In this document: positions 54,984 to 63,056 of the stretch, one piece after another
Layout: each line of letters begins with the position of its first letter
Numbering within the stretch: position 1 is the stretch's first letter
Origin: an uncultured Opitutaceae bacterium
GTDB taxonomy: Bacteria; Verrucomicrobiota; Verrucomicrobiia; Opitutales; Opitutaceae
Assembly (NCBI GenBank): GCA_903862935.1
Contig: CAIOZY010000001.1
Span: forward strand, 1 to 64,000
Length of the DNA stretch: 64,000 nt
Direction of reading: 5' to 3'
Made by a program: the position numbers and the translations under genes
The notes under the pieces: model-generated
Told to the model about the DNA's origin: nothing
What the model saw: only the letters and a program-made list of their open reading frames with translations
Databases searched by the model: none

Positions 54984-56197
54984 CGCGGGACAGGCAGGGC
55001 GATCCGGCGCAGCCGGTTGATGGCTGCGCGGGCGTAACGGGACGTTGTGCTGGAATCCTGATGCCCGAGAATGTCTCCGATGATCTTCAAGGGGACCCCG
55101 CGCTCGAGTTGCCGAGTAGCGTGGCTGCAACGAATCAAACGGCCGCTGAACGGTGGCCCTTTGATCTTGGCCCGACGCGCCCAGCGAACGACCCGCGAGG
55201 TCACAGCGACACCAGAACGCAAAGGGCTGTATGGTATATGCTGGCTGACAAATACGTGAGGATATTGCGTCGGTGGCCGGCCGTGACGGAGGTAGGAGGC
55301 AAGCGCTTTGGCAACAGCGGGTAAAAGCGGAAGATCGATCGCAACGCCGGTCTTGCGTCGATGAACGTGTAGGATTTTTCCCCGCCAATCGATGTCCTCG
55401 AGTTTGAGATCGACCGCTTCGCTGACGCCCAACCCATAGGTGCAGAGCAGAAGATACAAAGCGTAGTCGGCGCGTCCGTGTGGGGTGGACCGATCGATGC
55501 CGCGGGCCAATTGCCGCACGGTCGACCACGGAACCGTGCGCGGAGGCTGCTCAAAACGACGCTGGATCGGAACCATCACGGCCGAGGCAAGATTATGTTC
55601 ACTCGTTCCGACGATATGCAAAAAACGCAGCCATGCCCGGATTGAGCTCGCCGCCTGGATTATGGTCGCCCGTGCCCGCCCCCTGAGGCGATCCCGCAGA
55701 AACCGATCTACTTCTCGCAGACGTGGAACGGGCCAGCGCCCACGGCGCTGACGCTGAAAAGATCGGAATAGCCGTAGCCAACGAAGACGTATCATCAACG
55801 TCTGCTCCGCCCACCCCTGCCGACGACCATGACGCAGGAAAGCGACTATCGCTACCTCCTCCTCGGTCTTCGGTGCCTTTGCCCCAACGAGCGCTGGAGC
55901 GCTCAGCCCCAACGTCTTCAATGCCCAGACAAAGGCGAAGTACGCGGACATCCACTTTTTCTGCACGAACGTCTGGTTTTGCCCCAGCTCTCGGGCATGA
56001 GCCCTAATCAGTCGCCCAACTATCTCGAGTGAAAGTTGGTTGTATCCCGTAATCCGCGACTCCCGAAACAAGTATCTGAGCTTGCCGCGGTAATTTGCAA
56101 TCGTACGCGGCTTCAATCCCCCCTTTCGCCATAGCGCAGCGCACTTCGCCAGATCTCGAAGTTGCTCGGTCGAGAGGCGCGGACGCGCTGTGCTCAC
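54980..56197 (-). CDS. RIT tyrosine recombinase, first gene (catalytic Arg replaced)
   Basis: 405 residues, first gene of the trio. It aligns with the other two over the catalytic domain (LGHQDSSTTSRYARAAI with His and Tyr), but the box-I Arg position reads Gly (TYGLGVSEAVDL) and the box-II His reads Arg (LIRCSHATRQL). It may act as a structural or regulatory subunit, or be inactive. The GC of the N-terminal arm is similar to the rest. Confidence 0.85.
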   Translation of the reverse strand: MSTARPRLSTEQLRDLAKCAALWRKGGLKPRTIANYRGKLRYLFRESRITGYNQLSLEIVGRLIRAHARELGQNQTFVQKKWMSAYFAFVWALKTLGLSAPALVGAKAPKTEEEVAIVAFLRHGRRQGWAEQTLMIRLRWLRLFRSFQRQRRGRWPVPRLREVDRFLRDRLRGRARATIIQAASSIRAWLRFLHIVGTSEHNLASAVMVPIQRRFEQPPRTVPWSTVRQLARGIDRSTPHGRADYALYLLLCTYGLGVSEAVDLKLEDIDWRGKILHVHRRKTGVAIDLPLLPAVAKALASYLRHGRPPTQYPHVFVSQHIPYSPLRSGVAVTSRVVRWARRAKIKGPPFSGRLIRCSHATRQLERGVPLKIIGDILGHQDSSTTSRYARAAINRLRRIALPVPR

Positions 56198-56244
56198 GTC
56201 CTATTTTAACAGGGATCGTCTCGTTGGGCCCCCAAAAAACTGCT

Positions 56245-56327
56245 TCCGTTATGTTGCGCGAATCTGGCCGCTGTCATCCGAAAGCCGCGGCCGCACTCAA
56301 CATTTTTCCTGCAAAACCTAATCGCAG
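56245..56327. repeat. RIT right inverted repeat (83 bp)
   Basis: Exact reverse complement of 52924-53006. It lies upstream of the first recombinase gene and is followed at once by a 20-bp palindrome. Confidence 0.92.
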
Positions 56328-56347
56328 TTTTGTTTCGCGAAACAAAA
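56328..56347. repeat. 20-bp palindrome at the right end of the RIT element
   Basis: TTTTGTTTCGCGAAACAAAA is a perfect palindrome. With the flanking CGCAG and CTGCG the symmetry extends to 30 bp. It is absent from the left end, so it is either element-encoded on one side or left by the recombination reaction. Confidence 0.75.
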
Positions 56348-56353
56348 CTGCGA

Positions 56354-56486
56354 ATACGTCGCCAATCTGCTCGAACAACGCGGCCGGCACCTGCCGGAGC
56401 CCGGCGCGCTCCATCTCACCCACGCCGGAGAGGCGCTCGAACTCGATCTGCCTCCTCCGGACCTCTCGCTCTACGACCAACCATGA
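56354..56486 (+). pseudogene. istA 3' remnant
   Basis: Continues the IstA frame after the RIT insertion: ANLLEQRGRHLPEPGALHLT, then GEALELDLPPPDLSLYDQP and stop. Its TGA overlaps the istB start. Removing the RIT element and one target copy restores full-length istA. Confidence 0.85.
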
Positions 56487-57232
56487 ATCCGACCGCCGCT
56501 CTGCCCGCCCATCTCGATTACCTTCGCCTGGCCCATGTGGCCGAGAATTACGAGAGCTTGGCCAAAGAGGCCGCAGCCAAGAACTGGTCTCATGTCGACT
56601 ACCTGCAGCGCCTGCTCGAAGGCGAATGCCTGTGCCGCCAACAGCGCGCCCTGGAGCGGCGGGTCCGCGCCGCTCGCTTCCCAATGATCAAGACCCTCGA
56701 CCAGTTCGATTGGAGCTGGCCGAAAAAGATCAATCGTCCTCAGGTTCAAAACCTCTTCCGCCTGGGGTTCCTGGCCGAAAAGGCGAACGTGGTGTTCGTT
56801 GGCACCGTCGGGCTGGGCAAGAGCCACTTTGCCGCCGCCCTCGGCTACGAGGCCTGCCAGCGCGGCCACTCCGTCCTCTTCACCACCGCGATCGACGCGA
56901 TCAACAACCTCATCGCCGCCCAGGCCGTCCATCGGCTCAAGTCCGAGCTGAAGCGCTACCTGGCCCCTGATTTGCTCTGCCTGGACGAACTCGGGTATCT
57001 CCCGCTCGACAAAACCGGGGCCGATCTTCTCTTCCAAATCATCAGCCAGCGCTACGAGCGTGGCTCGATCGTGCTCACAACCAATAAGACCTACAAACAA
57101 TGGTCCTCCATCTTTAATAACGACAGCGGCATCACTTCCGCCATCCTCGATCGCCTTCTCCACCACGCTGAAACCGTCCCAATCGAAGGAAAGAGCTACC
57201 GGGCCAAGGACCAGGCCGAGACCCAGGCCTGA
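56483..57232 (+). CDS. istB: IstB ATPase, IS21 transposition helper
   Basis: 249 residues. AAA+ ATPase with Walker A GTVGLGKSHFAAALG, Walker B LLCLDELGYLPLD and sensor LTTNKTYKQW. It starts with the 4-bp overlap to istA typical of IS21. IstB selects target DNA for IstA. Intact. Confidence 0.92.
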   Translation: MNPTAALPAHLDYLRLAHVAENYESLAKEAAAKNWSHVDYLQRLLEGECLCRQQRALERRVRAARFPMIKTLDQFDWSWPKKINRPQVQNLFRLGFLAEKANVVFVGTVGLGKSHFAAALGYEACQRGHSVLFTTAIDAINNLIAAQAVHRLKSELKRYLAPDLLCLDELGYLPLDKTGADLLFQIISQRYERGSIVLTTNKTYKQWSSIFNNDSGITSAILDRLLHHAETVPIEGKSYRAKDQAETQA

Positions 57233-57263
57233 GGTCGCCACCGACAATTAAAACCCGGCACTG

Positions 57264-57291
57264 CCGGCGGCCGAAAGCCGCCGGTCTCTTT
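57264..57291 (+). terminator. Candidate terminator after istB
   Basis: CCGGCGGC and GCCGCCGG form an 8-bp stem around CGAAA, followed by TCTCTTTAT. The T tract is weak. Confidence 0.4.
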
Positions 57292-57337
57292 ATGCCTTGA
57301 TACCGCCGTCGACCGCCACACGGTTTTCAAACCGCCG

Positions 57338-57773
57338 CTTTTGCACGGTCTTCGCGCCGCCGCTCGCAGTCGAGGATCGCCACGAGGTTTGGAACGTAAT
57401 GTACGGGCTCCCGCAGCATCCAGATCGCCAGCAGCTGGAATGGGAACGCTCCCAGGACTTCAACTGGTAACGCAAAGCGCAGCGTGCCGTCGTAGTCCGG
57501 GGAAATGCGGATCTGCTTCCCGTCGCCCGCGATCACCGACACACCCTGCCTTGGATCGGTGCCGATCCACAGTTCGCTGGGTGATGTTTCTTTCGGGCGT
57601 GCCACCTCCTGCAGCAAGGCAAAGTCAGCTCTTAAGGCCTTAACGGCGGGAAGGATCTTGTCGCGGCTCTTACGCGCACAGTTCCAGGTAGTGATTTGCA
57701 CTGTGGACCGAGCCTGAGGATGCCGCCCAAACATTGCGAAGGGATACCGGGTCCGCAGCCCAAAGCCGGGCAC
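57338..57773 (-). pseudogene. Endonuclease/exonuclease/phosphatase-family gene, N-terminal fragment
   Basis: Contains QITTWNCARK (the metal/Asn motif that opens the EEP fold) and ADFALLQEVARP (the catalytic LQE motif). The frame ends at the IS21 right end. The C-terminal half with GDFN and SDHRP motifs is at 50284-50685. Start codon uncertain. The IS21 insertion plus a frame mismatch make the gene non-functional. Confidence 0.75.
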
Positions 57774-57808
57774 AGTGCCCGGTGGCTGGGCTCCGGGATG
57801 CCGCCGAA

Positions 57809-59608
57809 TCAGTAGACAAGGATCAGGACGACCGACTGCTGTGCCCGCGCCACCACGTCCTCAAAGCTTTGTTTGGCATTTGCGGGATTAGGCGACGGGG
57901 CGCTGCTGTCGAGGTACGGTTCAAGCAACGCCGTGGCATAGGCACTCTTCAGGGCGTAGTTTACGTTCTGGGGAATATCGCCCGTGACCTGGGCGGCCTT
58001 GATCCCGAGCTTCGCTTCAATGACCCCTATCAGATTGCCGCTTTCGTCGAGGAGCGGACCGCCAGAGTTACCCGGTTGGACGGGCGTACTGATTTGCCAT
58101 TCCCGAGGATCATCAGCAATGCCGTTGAGGCTGCTTATCTCGCCTCGCGTAACCTTGGGGCTGAAGCCCTGAATCTCAAGATTCGGAAAGCCGATAGTGG
58201 CGACGGGTTGTCCGAGCCGAACGTACCGCGACGAGCGGACGGGCAGTGGTGCGTAGGGGCCGCCGTCGATCTTGAGGACGGCGACGTCATTGGGTTCGTC
58301 GATCCGCAGAATTCTTGCGTCCTTCGTACCCTGAGAAGTGAGGACTGTGATTTTCGCCGCATCGGCCACAACATGAGCTGCCGTCAGAACATAGCCCCCG
58401 GCAGATACGATTGCGCCTGTCCCGCTCGACTTTGGGATATCCTTTGCCACTACCGAACTGCTGGGAGGCTTGGTACCGCTCCTAGGGCCCCTCTTCGTTT
58501 CATACTCTTTGAGTATTTTTTTGCATCGTTGCTGCGCAACGAGCGACGCTTCTCGACCTAGCCTGCTTTCGCACTCCCGGACAAGCATCCTCTCGCCCAC
58601 ATCATATTGAGCGTCGACTGACGCTGCTATATATAAACGCGCCAGCCCTTCAATCTCGTCTTTGGGTACGCCATCACCGTTGACATACATTTGGCCGAGC
58701 CTGCTTTCCGCCGCCAGGCTTCCTCGTTCCGCTGCGAGAAGGTACCACTTTGCGGCTTCGGCCTTGTTCATAAATACACCATTGCCGCCGTTTTCATATA
58801 TCATGCCGAGACAGTCCGCTGATATTTCGTCACCCATTTGAGCGCCCTTAGTGCTCCAATAAACAGCTTGAGCTCCGTCCTTTGCGACGCCATTGCCGGT
58901 CCAATAGATTGACCATAGCATATCAATCGATATTATATCACCCTGCTCCGCAGCCTTACGATACCACTGCACAGCTTGATCGTTGTCCTTTTCAACTCCG
59001 TTACCGCTTTGGTACATCGATCCGAGATTTCTTTGGGCTTCTGCATCTCCCGCTTGCGCTCTTCTGAGAAGATCCGCAGGTGGCGACGGAAGACTTTGGA
59101 GGGCAGTCTTTGCGGATGAGTATCCGCGATCTGAGGCCATGTGATACCATTTCTCGGCTTCGACTCTGTTCTTGCGCACGCCGTCACCGTCCCGGTAAAT
59201 CTGGCCAAGACAGTATGGTGCGAACTCATCGCCCTGCGCTGCAGCCTTATGATACCACTGCAAAGCTACCGCCGGATCTTTGGTCACGCCCTCACCATCC
59301 AGGTACATCTGCCCAAGGGAGTCTTCGGCAAACACACTTCCTTGTTCTGCAGCCTTGAGATACCATTTTAATGCTTCGACGGGATTTTGGGAGACGCCGA
59401 ACCCGTACTTGTATATGTCGCCGACTTTGTTTTGGGCGGTGGCGTCCCCTGATTCCGCTTTGGCGCGGAGCTTGGCCAGAGCATCAGTGGCTCGTGGTTC
59501 AGCCCCAACTTCCACGCTAGAACCACCTTCAGTTGCAAGCAGGACCGGAGCATTGGGAATGGCGACGAAGGCCAGCAGCAGCGAAAAACGAATCGAACGA
59601 GAGTTCAT
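57809..59608 (-). CDS. Secreted Sel1-repeat protein fused to a trypsin-like serine protease
   Basis: 599 residues from the ATG at 59608, which begins a signal peptide (MNSRSIRFSLLLAFVAIPNA). Residues about 45-330 hold seven Sel1-like repeats (pattern LGQMYxxGxGVxKDxxxALxWYxKAAxxG). After a Ser/Pro linker, residues about 400-590 form an S1 protease with the triad His in TAAHVVAD, Asp in EPNDVAVLKI and Ser in VQPGNSGGPLLDE. The N-terminal part is clearly less GC-rich than the neighbourhood, which points to horizontal acquisition. Envelope stress sensing or protein processing is possible. Confidence 0.85.
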   Translation of the reverse strand: MNSRSIRFSLLLAFVAIPNAPVLLATEGGSSVEVGAEPRATDALAKLRAKAESGDATAQNKVGDIYKYGFGVSQNPVEALKWYLKAAEQGSVFAEDSLGQMYLDGEGVTKDPAVALQWYHKAAAQGDEFAPYCLGQIYRDGDGVRKNRVEAEKWYHMASDRGYSSAKTALQSLPSPPADLLRRAQAGDAEAQRNLGSMYQSGNGVEKDNDQAVQWYRKAAEQGDIISIDMLWSIYWTGNGVAKDGAQAVYWSTKGAQMGDEISADCLGMIYENGGNGVFMNKAEAAKWYLLAAERGSLAAESRLGQMYVNGDGVPKDEIEGLARLYIAASVDAQYDVGERMLVRECESRLGREASLVAQQRCKKILKEYETKRGPRSGTKPPSSSVVAKDIPKSSGTGAIVSAGGYVLTAAHVVADAAKITVLTSQGTKDARILRIDEPNDVAVLKIDGGPYAPLPVRSSRYVRLGQPVATIGFPNLEIQGFSPKVTRGEISSLNGIADDPREWQISTPVQPGNSGGPLLDESGNLIGVIEAKLGIKAAQVTGDIPQNVNYALKSAYATALLEPYLDSSAPSPNPANAKQSFEDVVARAQQSVVLILVY

Positions 59609-59693
59609 GTGAATCTTGAGCGAAGCGGAATGACCCCAGGGAACCTGACTACTGTCTGTGTTAATGAGCGGCAATGGCAACTAAAATGGCCGC

Positions 59694-59930
59694 TTGGAAA
59701 TCACGAAAGCCTTCTCCGTTGTCCTGCTCCGTATCCGAAAGGGAAAGGGGTTGACGCATGAGAGATTGGCCGAGTTGGCAGGTCTCCACCCCACAACGAT
59801 TTCGCTCTTGGAGCGCAACCGCCGGCAACCCAGCATCACGACGATATTCTTGCTGGCGGCGGGACTAGGCGTGGAGCCGGAGGAGCTTATTCGTGAGATG
59901 AAAAAGCTCCGGCCTAAGCTGCGAAAATAG
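59694..59930 (+). CDS. Small XRE-family HTH regulator
   Basis: 78 residues from a TTG start. A single XRE/HTH_3 domain: LAELAGLHPTTISLLERNRR (recognition helix) and PSITTIFLLAAGLGVEPEEL. It is divergent from the Sel1-protease gene, whose start lies 85 bp away, so it may control that gene. Confidence 0.75.
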   Translation: MEITKAFSVVLLRIRKGKGLTHERLAELAGLHPTTISLLERNRRQPSITTIFLLAAGLGVEPEELIREMKKLRPKLRK

Positions 59931-60003
59931 GACACTTTGTCGATGTCGGTTCGAGAAGTTTTCTGGCACGCCTGCATTCAATTTATGCGTGACTTGGCCT
60001 CGT

Positions 60004-60633
60004 TCAGCTTCCCGCGGCCCAGTCATCGAACACCCGTTCATAATGCTCCTCGAGTTGGGGGTAGAAGTCTGACGAGATGCTGGTGAAGTGTCGCAGTCGG
60101 TCGCGGTCGCTGTCACCCGCGTTACCGTTATTCCAGCAGAGCGAGAGCCCACCCTCCGACGAAACCTCGTTTTCCATGGCGCCCTCGTCAAGTTGCAGAA
60201 TCAGTTCGGCGAGTGTGAGCGGCGGCTCGCTCTCAGGGATAGGCAGCACAAAACTATTGTCATATTCGTCAACAACACGGTAGCCGATAGTGCCTCTAGC
60301 GGTCGGCCGCGCACGCAGGCTGATTACGTCGCCCGTGGTTGACTGCAGGCAGATCCGGGCAACCTCGACCTCGCCAGGAAAGTAGCCAGGCAGGTACTCC
60401 CCACCCATGAAGGACGGATGAATCTGGCCTAGCCGTGTCCGTACTTCCTCGTCAAGCTCGTCCTTGAGCAGCTCTCCATCCAGTTCGTCGAGACGGCCCT
60501 GTCGGGAGTAGTCCAGGATCATTTGTCGGCGACACTCGCCCTTCACGTTCCGCAACATGAGCTGCAGCGGATCATCGGCGGCCCAATATAAGGTCGGGCG
60601 GAATTCGTAGTTGATACCGGGGTAGGCTTTCAT
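60004..60633 (-). CDS. Conserved protein of unknown function (second gene of a pair)
   Basis: 209 residues. Begins MKAYPGINYEFRPTLYW. The segments IHPSFMGGEYLPGY and VARICLQSTTGDVISLRARP are strongly patterned and recall a widespread uncharacterised bacterial family. No catalytic motif can be named. It overlaps the upstream gene by 4 bp, so the two form a coupled operon. Confidence 0.65.
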   Translation of the reverse strand: MKAYPGINYEFRPTLYWAADDPLQLMLRNVKGECRRQMILDYSRQGRLDELDGELLKDELDEEVRTRLGQIHPSFMGGEYLPGYFPGEVEVARICLQSTTGDVISLRARPTARGTIGYRVVDEYDNSFVLPIPESEPPLTLAELILQLDEGAMENEVSSEGGLSLCWNNGNAGDSDRDRLRHFTSISSDFYPQLEEHYERVFDDWAAGS

Positions 60634-61658
60634 CGGGCCACCTCCTTTCCAGAGGCTCCACCGAGCCGGCTAAGGTCCATCGGCACTGCTCCGAGCAGGC
60701 CGGCCCAGACTGCATAGTCGTACGCCTTGAGGACCTGAAGCCGAAAATAGATGCGCTCGCGGTAATACCGACCCAGCAGACCCTCGTGGGCGGAGTCGAA
60801 GTATCGGAGGGTCGCCCCAAGGATGTCGAAGGTCCCGCCGTTGCCCTCGGACTCGACAGCGGTTTTCCGGTAGATCCGGAGCGTGCCGCTGAGTTCGTCA
60901 GTCGGAACCTCCTCAATGACGGCACGCGCCTCCTTTTGGTCCCGAAGTCCAAGGCGCTGGCCGCGAGCGAAGCCGTGATAGACCCAGGCTGACAGGTCCC
61001 AGGCATCCGGCCGGCATCTTGCAATGAGCCAGGCGTCGTAGAGTCCGCCGCAGACGAGGTCCCTCTCGTGCGGCCGATTCCGGTAGAAGACGGACGCGAA
61101 CTCGACGATCGGTACGGCGAATGGAAGGTCGTCATAGGCTGACCATGCAGAGAGCCGGGAAACCAGGAACGCCGGTTCATAGGGCGTCCGCTTGAGTCGG
61201 GTGACGATGCACTCGGCAAGCGCTGGCTGCAGTGCAGCCAATCTCAGACCCAGCAGAATTGCCCGTCCTAGCGGCCCAGGCAGTTCATCGTCGCATTTCG
61301 GTGTTTCGATACCGATGTAAACCAGCCGCGCCAACACGCGCTGCAGGTCGCCAGAGTCCACTGGTCCCCCGGGAAAAGCCTCAGCTAAGCTTGCCGCCGC
61401 CTGCGGCAGTTCCAGACTTGGCAAAGAGGGTGAAGATTCGAGTTTGCCGGTCAGCCTGGCGACCTCATCCGGGTGCCAACTCTGGAAAAGTACGCCGTTG
61501 GTGAAGCCCATGGCGCAGACGAAGTCCGGGAAGTGGGGGTTGAACTCTATTCCAAAATCCCTCGCTGTGCGGGCGAAGCCGGCGGACAGGAGGCGGGCGT
61601 AATCGGGTTGCGCAACGTTCGTCCCGATCGACAGGTTTTTGATAGACAGGATGCTCAT
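60630..61658 (-). CDS. Conserved protein of unknown function (first gene of a pair)
   Basis: 342 residues from MSILSIKNLSIGTNV. Mostly helical, no signal peptide or membrane segment. Motifs such as RERIYFRLQVLKAYDYAVWA and GIEFNPHFPDFVCAMGF are noted but not assigned. It is coupled to the following gene by a 4-bp overlap. Its location beside CRISPR debris and a Sel1 protease suggests an accessory role, not proven. Confidence 0.6.
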   Translation of the reverse strand: MSILSIKNLSIGTNVAQPDYARLLSAGFARTARDFGIEFNPHFPDFVCAMGFTNGVLFQSWHPDEVARLTGKLESSPSLPSLELPQAAASLAEAFPGGPVDSGDLQRVLARLVYIGIETPKCDDELPGPLGRAILLGLRLAALQPALAECIVTRLKRTPYEPAFLVSRLSAWSAYDDLPFAVPIVEFASVFYRNRPHERDLVCGGLYDAWLIARCRPDAWDLSAWVYHGFARGQRLGLRDQKEARAVIEEVPTDELSGTLRIYRKTAVESEGNGGTFDILGATLRYFDSAHEGLLGRYYRERIYFRLQVLKAYDYAVWAGLLGAVPMDLSRLGGASGKEVAR

Positions 61659-61959
61659 TTGAGGATGCCGGGCAGAGAGCACCTAGGGAGATTTTGGTTA
61701 GCGGGATCTTTCGTCTCGCTCACATCCCCGGCCACATTGGGCGACCAGGATCCACCGTTGCTTTCTCCAAAGCTGGTTGGCAGGCCCACGCCGTCGCAGG
61801 CCACTCGAGATGCACTTGCTGTCAGGGAACGATCCAACACCACCACGGAATGGCGGCGGATGCAATGCGACAGTCTGTCATAGGCGCGAATCTCCTCTTC
61901 GAAGCAGTGCCCCCGGATCTCAAATATCCTGCACTGCATCTCTGGCGGTTACATAGTAA
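61659..61959. other. Junction interval before the cas1 fragment
   Basis: 301 bp between the unknown operon and the truncated cas1. No gene was recognised and two stops in the cas1 frame (61954-61959) mark where homology ends. This is probably the breakpoint of the deletion or insertion that removed the interference genes. Confidence 0.5.
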
Positions 61960-62562
61960 GAGATACTACGCTACCTTCTGCGTGAACTCGAACGCACCCC
62001 CGACGATCTCGATATCATTCGCGGCGTTGAGGGTCGCGCCGCCGCGCTCCATTTTGATGTATTTGCGCGACACCTTCGTCCGCCACTCCGGCCGCAGTTT
62101 CCCTTTGACGGTCGCAACCGTCGACCGCCCCGCGATGCGCTCAACGGTCTGCTTTCTTTTCTCTACGCCTTGCTCCGGCACGATTGCATGTCGGCGCTCA
62201 CCGCTGTCGGCCTCGATCCGTTTGTCGGGTTTCTCCACACCGACCGTTCTGGCCGTGAATCGCTTGCACTCGATCTTATGGAAGAGTTTCGCCCGTGGGC
62301 GGAGCGGATCGCCCTCACGCTCGTAAACCGCGGCGAGTTAAAGCCCGCGCACTTCGTCGTTCGCGACGGCGGCGCGGTGGAGTTGACCGAACCGGCCCGC
62401 AAGCTTCTCGTCGCCGCCTACCAGCAGCGCAAGGCCGAGGAAATCGCGCACCCTCTCTTCAGCGAAAAAGTGCGCTACGCTCAGCTCGCCTTCATCCAAG
62501 CTCGCCTGCTCGCCCGCGCCCTGCGCGACGCCGCACCCTACGAGCCGCACCTCTTCACCTAA
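61960..62562 (+). pseudogene. cas1: Type I-C cas1, 5'-truncated
   Basis: The open frame from 61960 reads about 200 residues that match the C-terminal two thirds of I-C Cas1: LDIIRGVEGRAAALHFDVF, then FDGRNRRPPRDALNGLLSFL, LLRHDCMSALTAVGLDPFVG, FLHTDRSGRESLALDLMEEF and EKVRYAQLAFIQARLLARAL. The metal-binding His (GFLH) and Asp/Glu (LDLMEE) are retained, but the N-terminal beta domain and the first catalytic Glu-containing helices are partly lost. Without a start codon the gene is probably dead. It ends 8 bp before cas2. Confidence 0.85.
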
Positions 62563-62570
62563 TTCCGCCC

Positions 62571-62867
62571 GTGTTCCTCCTTGTCACCTACGATGTCTCA
62601 ACCGTGGACGAGAAAGCCGGCGCCCGCCGCTTGCGTCGCGTGGCAAAAGCGTGCGTTTCCTACGGCACCCGCGTGCAGAAATCCGTTTTCGAAATGCAGC
62701 TCGGGCGGAAAGAATGGGCGGAGCTGCGCGCGCGCCTGCTCGCGGAAATAGACTTGGAACGGGACTCGCTTCGCATCTACTTCATCGACCAGACGAGCAA
62801 GGGTCGAATCGAGCACTTCGGCGTGACCCGCCCGGTCAACGTCATTGAGAATACGCTGACACTATGA
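62571..62867 (+). CDS. cas2: CRISPR-associated endonuclease Cas2 (type I-C)
   Basis: 98 residues from a GTG at 62571. Begins MFLLVTYDVSTVDEKAGARR, with the ferredoxin-like strand and conserved Asp (YDVST). KACVSYGTRVQKSVFE and LERDSLRIYFID follow, as in I-C Cas2. Intact in frame. Adaptation needs Cas1, which is truncated, so spacer acquisition is unlikely. Confidence 0.92.
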   Translation: MFLLVTYDVSTVDEKAGARRLRRVAKACVSYGTRVQKSVFEMQLGRKEWAELRARLLAEIDLERDSLRIYFIDQTSKGRIEHFGVTRPVNVIENTLTL

Positions 62868-63056
62868 AATGACCCGCGCGCGAACTGCTCGCCTCGTCCG
62901 CCCCCGCACCCTTTCGCACTAGAATGGATGTCCCTGCGGCAGAGCAAACAATGACGCGGGCGGCACTTCGTTTAACGCGGTCGCTTTTGTTCTTTGACAA
63001 TCTTCGCGGAATGCCCGCCTTAATGCCTTGGTGTCGAGTTCTTGAAACTCGGCGCT
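62868..63056 (+). promoter_or_regulatory. CRISPR leader
   Basis: 189 bp between cas2 and the first repeat. It contains TTTGACAA near 62994, which could be a -35 element, and is AT-richer than the array near 62955-63010. Its position next to cas2 and the degenerate repeat at the far end place the leader here. Confidence 0.7.

Larger units (their letters stand above)
52924..56353 (-). mobile_element. RIT (recombinase-in-trio) element
   Basis: Three tandem, overlapping tyrosine recombinase genes on the minus strand flanked by perfect 83-bp inverted repeats. A 6-bp duplication CTGCGA marks the target within istA (52924-52929 and 56348-56353). Three adjacent recombinases between long inverted repeats define RIT elements. 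The size, about 3.4 kb, fits. Apart from one replaced catalytic Arg in the first recombinase it looks complete. Confidence 0.88.
50686..57332 (+). mobile_element. IS21-family insertion sequence carrying a nested RIT element
   Basis: Bounded by imperfect inverted ends GTGTGAAATCCG (left) and the reverse complement of GTTTGAAAACCG (right), with a 5-bp target duplication CGCCG at 50681-50685 and 57333-57337. Contents in order: a Cys-rich accessory ORF, a small HTH ORF, istA (broken) and istB. About 3.4 kb of its length is the RIT element inserted near the 3' end of istA. The IS interrupts an endonuclease/exonuclease/phosphatase gene. Confidence 0.82.

Noticed and set aside
54984-55529. N-terminal extension of the second RIT recombinase
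   Set aside because: It is the complement frame of the first recombinase; the 4-bp overlap fixes the start at 54983.
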